Shown here piece by piece: positions 57,427 to 64,000 of a stretch of 64,000 bases of DNA. A program made the translations under genes and the position numbers. The notes beneath the pieces are model-generated. The model was not told the origin of the DNA, did no database searches, and saw only the letters and a list, made by a program, of their open reading frames with translations. Every line of letters starts with the position of its first letter. Position 1 is the first letter of the stretch. This DNA comes from JACXTP01 sp963789555 (GTDB lineage: Archaea; Thermoplasmatota; Thermoplasmata; Methanomassiliicoccales; UBA472), in the NCBI GenBank assembly GCA_963789555.1, contig CAWBKY010000009.1, forward strand, positions 186,001 through 250,000. Reading direction: 5' to 3'.

Positions 57427-57813
57427 ATGATGCCAGGTATGCGGGGAGTGAACCCCCGGCAGATGAAGCAGGCCATGAAGCGCATGGGCATCTCCACCGA
57501 GGACCTCGATGGGGTGGAGGAGATAGTCATACGCACCAAGGACAAGGAATACGTCTTCAAGGAAGCCTCAGTGTCCATTATGAACGTGCAAGGGCAGAAG
57601 ACCTTCCAGATCGTCGGAGAGCCGGAGGTGAGGGCCATAACCGGTCCATCGTCAAAGCAGGATAAGGCTGCCATCTCCGCCCCCTCAGTGCCGGAGGAGG
57701 ATGTGCAATTGGTCATGGAGCAGACCGGTTGTTCCCGCGAGAAGGCCCTGCAGGCATTGAAGGACACCGATGGCCAGCCGGCCGAGGCCATCATCAAGAT
57801 CATTTCATCGTGA
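57427..57813 (+). CDS. nac: Nascent polypeptide-associated complex protein (alpha-NAC)
   Basis: Encodes 128 residues from the ATG at 57427 (a second ATG follows directly). NAC domain: NPRQMKQAMKRMGISTEDLD, DKEYVFKEASVSIMNVQGQK and TFQIVGEPEVR. A C-terminal UBA domain (LVMEQTGCSREKALQAL, then GQPAEAIIKII) completes the archaeal homodimeric form. NAC binds nascent chains at the ribosome exit. It ends 10 bases before hypC. Confidence 0.93.
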   Translation: MMPGMRGVNPRQMKQAMKRMGISTEDLDGVEEIVIRTKDKEYVFKEASVSIMNVQGQKTFQIVGEPEVRAITGPSSKQDKAAISAPSVPEEDVQLVMEQTGCSREKALQALKDTDGQPAEAIIKIISS

Positions 57814-57823
57814 GGTCATATCC

Positions 57824-58051
57824 ATGTGTCTAGCGGTCCCAGGTAAGATCGTGTCCATCGAGGGCAAGGACGCCCAGATCGATTTCGGAGGCGTCATGAG
57901 AGAGGCCAACATATCCATGGTCCAAGTGGGGGTGGGCGATTATGTTATCGTCCACGCAGGCTTCGCCATCCAGGTGATCGATGAGGATGAGGCCAAGGAG
58001 ACCATCCAACTTTGGGAGGAGATGCTCGCCCATACCTCCCAAGCCGATTAA
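57824..58051 (+). CDS. hypC: Hydrogenase maturation factor HypC/HupF
   Basis: Encodes 75 residues starting with the functional MCLAVPG N terminus, whose Cys2 binds the Fe(CN)2CO intermediate. IDFGGVMREANISMV and the GDYVIVHAGFAIQVID segment are typical. Implies a [NiFe] hydrogenase elsewhere in the genome. No other hyp or hydrogenase gene is in the window. It follows NAC by 10 bases. Confidence 0.94.
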   Translation: MCLAVPGKIVSIEGKDAQIDFGGVMREANISMVQVGVGDYVIVHAGFAIQVIDEDEAKETIQLWEEMLAHTSQAD

Positions 58052-58265
58052 GAATGGAACCATGTCCAATACCGCTATTTTATCGGATTTCCCCGCCCAT
58101 TTTGCGCGGTGCTGAAGCAAATCTTTATGGTCGACAGGCACGGCTATGCCCTACAAGCTTCGTTAAACGATGCCGTCGACGCATGGGCGTACCTTCGCTG
58201 CCGGGGCAGAAAAGGCGTGCAACTGACCCATGATGAGATGGAGCTGTGCAGTCAATGGTGGAAGG

Positions 58266-58961
58266 ATGAAATCAGTCTACGGACCATTACGGTCTTGGCG
58301 CTTAGGTGTTGCCATGGGGGTGGACCCCATCTGCAGGCAGCCCAAGGTCTGCAACTACAAATGCGTATACTGCAGGCTGGGACATGGCGGCATAATGGTG
58401 ACCGATCGTTGCAGGTTCGTGGACGAAAGGTCGGTCCTGGAGGAGGCCCGGGACATGCTGAAGCAGAATCGTGTCGATGCCGTGGAGGTCCGGGGGACCG
58501 GAGAGCCGTTCCTGGCCAAGAACCTGGCGGAGATCGTCAAGGGCCTGCGTGAGCTCACCGACGCCCCGATATGTGTGGTCACCAACGGTTCTATGTTCTG
58601 TCGACCGGACGTTCAGTCCGAGCTGGGTTCATTCGATATTGTGGTGGTCAAGCTTGATTGCGCCGATCACCAGTCATTCTTGGCCATCAATCGTCCACAT
58701 GGCTCAGTCAATTACGATAGGATGATGGATTTCATGCTCAGGGCCAGGAGATCGCACAAGGGGAGCTTCCGGGTGCAAGTTACCGCGGTGCGCCAGAACC
58801 TGGGGGAGATGGAGCACATCGTAAACATTTGCGAGACGTTCCGGCCAGACCTTGTCTATCTGAACACGCCGTTGCGAGGCACGTCCTCGGAACTTACCAG
58901 AAAGGACCTGGCCGAGGTGGCTAAACTTTTCAGCGCCTTCAAGGTGCGCACTGTTTTTGAC
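58266..58961 (+). CDS. Radical SAM protein (COG0731-like), 3' end uncertain
   Basis: From the ATG at 58266: MKSVYGPLRSWRLGVAMGVD, then the radical SAM motif CNYKCVYCRLG and the GTGEPF segment, LTDAPICVVTNGS and ADHQSFLAINRP. The pattern fits COG0731 Fe-S oxidoreductases. As read, the frame stays open to 59270, lying antisense to porB. One more T in the run GTTTTTGA near 58955 would end the protein VRTVF, so a homopolymer error is likely. Substrate unknown. The 215 bases between hypC and this gene hold only a weak 5'-truncated ORF from an ATG at 58127. Confidence 0.75.
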
Positions 58962-58996
58962 GGTGAATCATATAAAAAATGGAAATTTGAAAGTGT

Positions 58997-59941
58997 TTAT
59001 ATCTGGCAGAGTTTCAACAGCTCGCCCCATTTCTTGTCGACGTTCTGCTGGATCTCCTCGGCCACCGATGCCCACTGGGGCTTCAGCAGGTGGCTGAAAC
59101 GCCCTTGGGACTTCAACCAGTCGCTGATGGGCCTTTTGGGCTTGCTGCCTTCGGCGATGCGCTTGCTGTCACCGGTCAGGGCGTACTTGCCGTTCTCGTA
59201 CTCGTACAGGGGCCAGACACAGGTCTCGACCGCCAGCTTGGCCATCTCCACGCCTAAGGACGGGTCATAGCGCCAGCCGCGTGGGCAGGGAGCGATGACG
59301 TTGAGGAAGGCCGGGCCGTTCGCCTCGAATCCCTTGCCCGCCTTCTCGATCAGGTCCTTCCAATTGTGGGGGGAGCACTGCGCCGCGTAAGGCAGGTCAT
59401 GGGCGATGATGATCTTGGTCATGTCCTTGGGGAACTCCCTCTTGCCCGGGATGCACGTGCCCGCCGGGCAGGTGGTGGTCTGGGCGCCCCTTCCGGTTGC
59501 CCCGGAACGCTGGATCCCAGTGTTCATGTAGGCCTCGTTGTTGAGACATACGTACATGAAGCGGTGACCCCGCTCGATCGCTCCCGACAGAGCCTGGAAC
59601 CCGATATCGTAGGTCGCGCCATCGCCACCGAAGGAGATGAAGCGGATATCCTCGGTGATCTTGCCCTGGCGCTTCAACGCCACATAGGCGGACTCCACAC
59701 CGGTGATGGTGGGTGCGGCGTTCTCGAAGGCGCTGTGTATCCATGGCACGTTCCAGGAGGTGTACGGATAGATGGAGGTGGAAACCTCGAAGCAGCCAGT
59801 GGCGTTCGACACCACGATGGGCTTCTGGGTGGCCATCAATATCTGCCTGGCGATGATCGGCTCCGTGCAACCGGCACAGAGGCGGTGGCCTTCGGTGAAC
59901 TTGGTCTCCTGCTTGGACAGTTCTTTCAATGATGCGCTCAA
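58997..59941 (-). CDS. porB: Pyruvate:ferredoxin oxidoreductase beta subunit
   Basis: Encodes 314 residues. The TPP-binding region is FGGDGATYDIGFQALSGA with NNEAYMNTGIQRSG. The cysteines typical of PorB are present (HRLCAGCTEP, NATGCFEV, CPAGTC). It carries the thiamine diphosphate and one [4Fe-4S] cluster of the heterotetrameric enzyme converting pyruvate and CoA to acetyl-CoA, CO2 and reduced ferredoxin. It overlaps porA by 4 bases, the last gene of porCDAB. Confidence 0.94.
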   Translation of the reverse strand: MSASLKELSKQETKFTEGHRLCAGCTEPIIARQILMATQKPIVVSNATGCFEVSTSIYPYTSWNVPWIHSAFENAAPTITGVESAYVALKRQGKITEDIRFISFGGDGATYDIGFQALSGAIERGHRFMYVCLNNEAYMNTGIQRSGATGRGAQTTTCPAGTCIPGKREFPKDMTKIIIAHDLPYAAQCSPHNWKDLIEKAGKGFEANGPAFLNVIAPCPRGWRYDPSLGVEMAKLAVETCVWPLYEYENGKYALTGDSKRIAEGSKPKRPISDWLKSQGRFSHLLKPQWASVAEEIQQNVDKKWGELLKLCQI

Positions 59942-61101
59942 ATCCGCACCCCCATGAAGTTTAGCTCGTTCACATTTCCGGACATGAGGTTCTTGAACAC
60001 GTCCTTGAGCTCCTCAGGTCGGACGTCCCTTCCGCCAAGACCGTAGACGTAATTAACGATCTTGGGGCGGTCCTTGACATCGAAGAGGGCGGAGCGCACC
60101 TCGGGGAACACCGGTCCGGTGGAACCGATGCTGATGGCCCGGTCGAAGACCGCCACGGCCTTCTTGCCCTGGAGCAACCTGGCGATGTCCTTGGAGGGGA
60201 AGGGCCGGAAGAGACGGAGCTTCAGGGAGCCCACCTTGTGGCCTTCCGCCCGCAGCTGGTCCACGACATATTTTACCGTGCCGGCGGTCGAACCCATGGC
60301 CATGATGACATAGTCGGCATCGTCCAGGCGGTAACCTTCGGCCACATCGTAGTGGCGCCCGGTGATCTTCCCGTACTCCTTGAAGGTGTCCTTGATGACC
60401 GGCATGGCCTTGTTCATCGCCTCCACCAGCTGGTACTTGTGCTCGAAGTAGTAATCGGTGAAGGAGAACGGCCCCATGGTGGTGGGGTTCTTAAGGTCCA
60501 GCAACGGGCGGACCGGCTTGAAGTCACCGATGAACTTCTTGACCACGGCGTCGTCCAAGGGCAGGAACTTCTCCAGGGAGTGGGTCACGATGAAACCGTC
60601 GATGCAGTTCATCACTGGCAGCCTCACGTCCATGTGCTCCGCTATCTTGAAGGACATGAGGGAGTCGTCGTAGGCCTCCTGCACGTTCTCACCGAATAGC
60701 TGGATCCAGCCAGCGTCCCTTGCTCCCATGGCGTCGCTGTGGTCGCAATGGATGTTGATCGGCCCGCTCAGGGCTCGGTTGGCCACCGACATGACGATGG
60801 GGAGGCGCATGGCGGAGGCGATGTAAAGGACCTCCCACATGAACGCCAGTCCCGCAGATGCGGTGGCGGTCGCCACCCTGGCACCTGCCGCGGCGGCACC
60901 GATGCAGATGGACATGGCGCTGTGCTCCGACTCGGCGCAGACATATTCGGTATTGACCTCCCCATTGGCCACGAAATCGGAGAAGTTCTCCACGATGATG
61001 GTCTGGGGGGTGATGGGATAGGCTGCCACCACGTCAGGGTCTATCTGCTTCCACGAGAATGCTATGGCCTGGTCGCCATTGAACACCAGTTGTGATTCCA
61101 T
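59938..61101 (-). CDS. porA: Pyruvate:ferredoxin oxidoreductase alpha subunit
   Basis: Encodes 387 residues. N terminus AIAFSWKQIDPDVVAAYPIT and PQTIIVENFSDFVANG, then ESEHSAMSICIGAAAAGARV and ATASAGLAFMWEVLYIA match domain I of archaeal PorA. The C-terminal part includes VYGLGGRDVRPEELKDVF. One nucleotide separates it from porD. The four-subunit arrangement without fused domains is the archaeal form. Confidence 0.95.
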   Translation of the reverse strand: MESQLVFNGDQAIAFSWKQIDPDVVAAYPITPQTIIVENFSDFVANGEVNTEYVCAESEHSAMSICIGAAAAGARVATATASAGLAFMWEVLYIASAMRLPIVMSVANRALSGPINIHCDHSDAMGARDAGWIQLFGENVQEAYDDSLMSFKIAEHMDVRLPVMNCIDGFIVTHSLEKFLPLDDAVVKKFIGDFKPVRPLLDLKNPTTMGPFSFTDYYFEHKYQLVEAMNKAMPVIKDTFKEYGKITGRHYDVAEGYRLDDADYVIMAMGSTAGTVKYVVDQLRAEGHKVGSLKLRLFRPFPSKDIARLLQGKKAVAVFDRAISIGSTGPVFPEVRSALFDVKDRPKIVNYVYGLGGRDVRPEELKDVFKNLMSGNVNELNFMGVRI

Positions 61102-61386
61102 TTAGATCCCCTCCTCTTTCATAGTGATGCACTTCGCCGGGCATTGCACCGCGCATATGCCACAGCCCTTGCAATGAGAGTATTTGAATCCCTTCATCTT
61201 CCCTTCCTCGACGATGATGCTGTTGTCAGGACAGTAGATCCAGCAGGTCAGGCAGTTGGTGCATTTCTCCTTGTCCACCTCGGGCCTCTTCGACCTCCAG
61301 CTCCCCGTCTCGTATTTCACGGCATTACCGGGCTCAATGATCATGGCGCCTGCTGGCAGGTCCTTGGAACGCTTCTCCGACATCAC
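61102..61386 (-). CDS. porD: Pyruvate:ferredoxin oxidoreductase delta subunit
   Basis: Encodes 94 residues, a two-cluster ferredoxin. CTNCLTCWIYCP and CKGCGICAVQCP bind two [4Fe-4S] clusters. The N terminus (GNAVKYETGSWRSKRPEVD) is characteristic of PorD. It overlaps porC by 4 bases and passes electrons from PorB to external ferredoxin. Confidence 0.94.
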   Translation of the reverse strand: MMSEKRSKDLPAGAMIIEPGNAVKYETGSWRSKRPEVDKEKCTNCLTCWIYCPDNSIIVEEGKMKGFKYSHCKGCGICAVQCPAKCITMKEEGI

Positions 61387-61943
61387 TCCACCTCCTCGTA
61401 GGCCCGTTGCACGGCACGTATGTTCTTGGCTACCACTTCTTTGGAGAACTTGCCGCTGAACTTGCTCTCCAGCTCTTCCAAAACCGAGCTTAGCTTCACA
61501 TAGTCCAGGACTTTGACGACCGCGCCCAGCATGGCGGTGTTGGCGGTAGGCCGGCCGATCTCCTCCATGGCGATCTTCGTGGCATTGACGGCATGGACAT
61601 CGGCACTAGTGGCAAGAAGCTCTCTCAGGTGACCTCTGCCCTCGGCGTAATTGGCCACAAGATGCCCATCATCCTTCATTCCGTCCAGGACCTTGACCTG
61701 TTTCAGGAGGGTCGAATCCAGGACCACGACCATGTCAGGATAGTAGACCTGACTATGGACGACAACCGGATCATCCGACAATCGAGTGAACGCCCTTATC
61801 GGGGCGCCCATGCGCTCCGGCCCGAACTCTGGGAAGGCCTTGATGAATTTGCCTTCCTTCAGAGCGGCGCCTGCGAGAAGCTCGTTCGCGGTGACCACTC
61901 CTTGGCCTCCTCTCCCATGCCAACGTATCTCTATGGTCGTCAC
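61383..61943 (-). CDS. porC: Pyruvate:ferredoxin oxidoreductase gamma subunit
   Basis: About 186 residues from a GTG at 61943 (TTIEIRWHGRGGQGVVTA). An in-frame ATG at 61979 is an alternative. The HGRGGQG motif and FPEFGPERMGAPIRAFTR segment are the gamma-subunit signature. First gene of the por operon. Upstream AT-rich sequence is shared divergently with the PEP synthase gene. Confidence 0.92.
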   Translation of the reverse strand: MTTIEIRWHGRGGQGVVTANELLAGAALKEGKFIKAFPEFGPERMGAPIRAFTRLSDDPVVVHSQVYYPDMVVVLDSTLLKQVKVLDGMKDDGHLVANYAEGRGHLRELLATSADVHAVNATKIAMEEIGRPTANTAMLGAVVKVLDYVKLSSVLEELESKFSGKFSKEVVAKNIRAVQRAYEEVE

Positions 61944-61997
61944 GTGAAGCACCGTACAATCATCCCTGAAAAGACTCATGATATTTAAGGATTCCAT

Positions 61998-62314
61998 TAA
62001 ATTCTTTACGAAAGCTAACTATATTGTTACGAATACCTTGCTTAAGTCACCATAAACATGTCATTATTAGCCGATTCTCTATGAAAATGAACGATAGAGG
62101 AGGCTAGTATTGCCATAGCATGGCACTGAGCCCTACTTTCAGTAAGGCCATATCCGAACTGATTTTCGGGTTCGAACAAAATGATTGGCTACCTACAACT
62201 AAAATATGTAACTACCCGTCGAACAAAAGTTTATACCTTTTAGGCCTATCCTGGATTGTGAGGACCGCGAAGAGGGCTATCTTCAGGCGGGACCCATGTT
62301 CTGAGGGATGATGG
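61998..62314. promoter_or_regulatory. Divergent promoter region (por / PEP synthase)
   Basis: No gene is credible in this stretch; a 63-codon open frame at 62120 has no family features. AGTTTATACC at 62229-62237 is a plausible TATA box for the PEP synthase gene with a leader of about 55 bases. AT-rich sequence near 62020 likely serves por. The shared region would allow opposite control of pyruvate use and gluconeogenesis. Confidence 0.5.
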
Positions 62315-64000
62315 ATGGTCGACAGGATAATGGAGATTTCCGATCTGACGAAGGATGACATACCTATCGCAGGAGGCAAGGGTGCCAACCTGGGGGAGCT
62401 GGTCGGGGCAGGGTTCAATGTCCCGCCTGGATTCGTGCTGACCACCGTCGCCTATGATTATTTCGTCAAGAGCAACGACATCGAGAAGAGGATGGAGGAT
62501 ATCCTCGAGGGCATTGATGCCAACAGCGAGAGTTCTTTACAGTCCGCATCGGTAAGGATCCGAGGCCTGTTCGAGCAGATGCCGATCCCCAAGGACCTGG
62601 CTGAACAGATCCGCTCCGAGTGGCAGAGGATGTGGAAAGGCCGCAAGAGCGGTTTCGTGGCAGTGCGCTCCAGCGCCACCGCCGAGGACCTGCCCACAGC
62701 ATCCTTCGCAGGCCAGCAGGACACCTACTTGAACGTGGGCGATGAGGAGGACCTCTTGGACAAGACCAGGAAGTGCTGGTCCTCATTGTTCACTCCCCGG
62801 GCGATATCCTATCGGGTGACCAAGGGCTTCGAGCACTCGAAGGTCAAGTTGGCCGTCGTGGTGCAGAAGATGGTGGCCTCAGATACCTCTGGCATCATGT
62901 TCACGGTAGACCCGAACTCGGAGATGCCCCACATCATCATCGAGGCCGGTTATGGCCTGGGCGAGGCGATAGTGGGTGGGAAGGTCACCCCCGACACTTA
63001 TGTGGTCGACAAGTTCCATAACAAGATCATCAACAAGAAGATCTCCAAGCAGACCTGGAAATACACCCGCGGCAAGACCGGGGACACGGTCAAGGAGAAC
63101 ATCCCAGAGAGCATCCAGTCCGCTCAGAAGATGACGGACGAGCAGATCATAGCCTTGGGCAAGATCGGCAACGACATCGAGGTGCACTACGCCAAGCCCA
63201 TGGACATCGAGTGGGCCGTAGAGGAAGGTAGGATATATGTGGTCCAGGCGAGGCCCGTGACCACCTTGAAGTCGACAAAGGGTGAGGACATGGCGAGTGG
63301 AAAGACACATGCCGAGGGCGAACTGAAGAAATCGGGCAAGATCCTGGTCAAGGGACTGGGCGCTTCGCCGGGAAGGACGTCCGGCGCGGTGCGCATGGTC
63401 TCGGAGGAGATGAACCTGGAAGTGGTCAAGAAGGGTGACATAATGGTCACTGCCATGACCTCGCCGGACATGGTGCCGGCGATGACCCGGGCAGCGGCGA
63501 TCGTCACCGACGAGGGCGGGATGACCTGCCACGCCGCCATCGTGGCCAGGGAACTAGGCATACCATGCATAGTAGGCACCTCCAACGCCACCCAGAAGCT
63601 GGCCGAAGGGATGATGGTCACCGTGGACGGCAACACCGGTGTGGTGACCGAGGGGGCGGAGCAGAAGACCGAGGAGGTCAAGGCCGCCCCAGCAGCGATG
63701 GGCCGCAGCGTTCCGGCCACAGGTACCAAGGTCTACGTCAACGTGGGTGTGCCCCACAAGGCGGAGGAATATTCCAAACTGCCAGTGTCGGGCGTCGGCC
63801 TGATGCGCATCGAGTTCCTTTTCACCTCCTATATCCAAGAGCACCCTTGCTCGCTCATCGAACAGGGCAGGCAGAACGAACTCATCGATAAGTTGGCCGA
63901 TGGCATCGCGATAGTGGGAAAGGCGTTCTATCCAAGGCCGATAATACTGCGCACCTCCGACTTCAAGACCAACGAGTACAGGGACATGAAGGGCGGGGCC
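62315..64000 (+). CDS. ppsA: Phosphoenolpyruvate synthase, 5' part (runs off the window)
   Basis: From the ATG at 62315 (MVDRIMEISDLTKDDIPIAG), open to the window end (562 codons). PPDK N-terminal ATP-grasp domain (GGKGANLGELVGAGFNVPPG, VRSSATAEDLPTASFAGQQD) precedes the central swivelling domain with the phosphorylated histidine in GGMTCHAAIVARELGIPCIV. The beginning of the PEP/pyruvate-binding domain (GLMRIEFLF) is reached. It makes PEP from pyruvate and ATP, complementing the divergent Por operon. Confidence 0.94.
   Translation, partial: MVDRIMEISDLTKDDIPIAGGKGANLGELVGAGFNVPPGFVLTTVAYDYFVKSNDIEKRMEDILEGIDANSESSLQSASVRIRGLFEQMPIPKDLAEQIRSEWQRMWKGRKSGFVAVRSSATAEDLPTASFAGQQDTYLNVGDEEDLLDKTRKCWSSLFTPRAISYRVTKGFEHSKVKLAVVVQKMVASDTSGIMFTVDPNSEMPHIIIEAGYGLGEAIVGGKVTPDTYVVDKFHNKIINKKISKQTWKYTRGKTGDTVKENIPESIQSAQKMTDEQIIALGKIGNDIEVHYAKPMDIEWAVEEGRIYVVQARPVTTLKSTKGEDMASGKTHAEGELKKSGKILVKGLGASPGRTSGAVRMVSEEMNLEVVKKGDIMVTAMTSPDMVPAMTRAAAIVTDEGGMTCHAAIVARELGIPCIVGTSNATQKLAEGMMVTVDGNTGVVTEGAEQKTEEVKAAPAAMGRSVPATGTKVYVNVGVPHKAEEYSKLPVSGVGLMRIEFLFTSYIQEHPCSLIEQGRQNELIDKLADGIAIVGKAFYPRPIILRTSDFKTNEYRDMKGGA

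Noticed and set aside
58127..58265. Possible small ORF (MVDRHGYALQ...) between hypC and the radical SAM gene
   Set aside because: It looks protein-like at first but has no stop before it runs into the radical SAM gene in another frame; too weak to call.
58962..59270. Extension of the radical SAM protein over the porB antisense strand
   Set aside because: Overlap with a well-supported gene; an indel in a T-run explains the missing stop.
62120..62311. 63-codon open frame before PEP synthase
   Set aside because: It overlaps the likely ppsA promoter, has no family motif and no ribosome-binding site; left out of the feature list.

Overview
The window is chromosomal DNA of an archaeon, moderately GC-rich in genes with AT-rich intergenic gaps. 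The gene order L2-S19-L22-S3-L29-aIF1-RNase P p29-S17-L14-L24-S4e-L5-S14-S8-L6-L32e-L19e-L18-S5-L30-L15-SecY-DUF106-Cmk-Cbf5 is the euryarchaeal S10/spc cluster. Archaeal-only proteins (S4e, L32e, L19e, p29, NAC, MptA, archaellin, UPF0248) confirm the domain. The gene content (PolB2 cassette, GvpD-like and RAD55-like ATPases, archaeal Hpt, Por, glpABC) suggests the Thermoplasmatota, possibly near Methanomassiliicoccales. That placement is inference, and no methanogenesis gene is present.

Layout: 1-13.8 kb, ribosomal proteins and protein translocation. 13.8-19.8 kb, a beta-CASP/MBL hydrolase divergent from a RecA-like protein without a Walker A motif, then a DUF2284 gene, a broken secreted protein and a small-ORF/PolB2 operon. 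19.8-24 kb, a TctA-type membrane protein, a YdjM-like protein and an ABC exporter. 23.6-27 kb, purine salvage (Hpt, a second phosphoribosyltransferase, adenine deaminase) with a Rieske protein. 27-34 kb, a zinc-ribbon membrane protein, a SulP transporter, an alkylsulfatase, a TPD nuclease and a membrane-embedded Cas4-like nuclease. 33.8-36.8 kb, GlmS and a GlmU-like enzyme for UDP-GlcNAc. 36.9-39.2 kb, GvpD-like and RAD55-like ATPases. 39.2-43.2 kb, glycerol-3-phosphate dehydrogenase GlpABC. 43.3-48.7 kb, initiator tRNA, SCP2-like protein, RNase HII, DUF362 ferredoxin, MptA, a HAD phosphatase, small zinc and TPR proteins and an archaellin. 49-57.8 kb, GatCAB, a bacterial-type AspRS, Lrp, AlaX, glutamine synthetase and NAC. 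57.8-64 kb, HypC, radical SAM, PorCDAB and PEP synthase (runs off the end).

The most interesting locus is 14.9-19.8 kb. A family-B polymerase has a remodelled catalytic motif C and a dead-looking exonuclease. It is preceded by a small ORF and lies near a RecA-fold protein that lacks its P-loop and ends in a PCNA-box-like tail. This looks like an archaeal counterpart of the bacterial ImuA/ImuB/DnaE2 translesion cassette. A second interesting pair is the TPD nuclease beside a Cas4-like nuclease with four inserted membrane helices.

Many genes are interrupted by single-base frameshifts, including essential single-copy ones such as secY, rpl19e, glmS and gatA/B. Reading continues in another frame with family motifs intact. 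This points to indel errors in the assembly rather than decay, worst at 15.7-17.1 kb and 33.7-39.2 kb. Broken genes are reported as single loci with approximate shift points.
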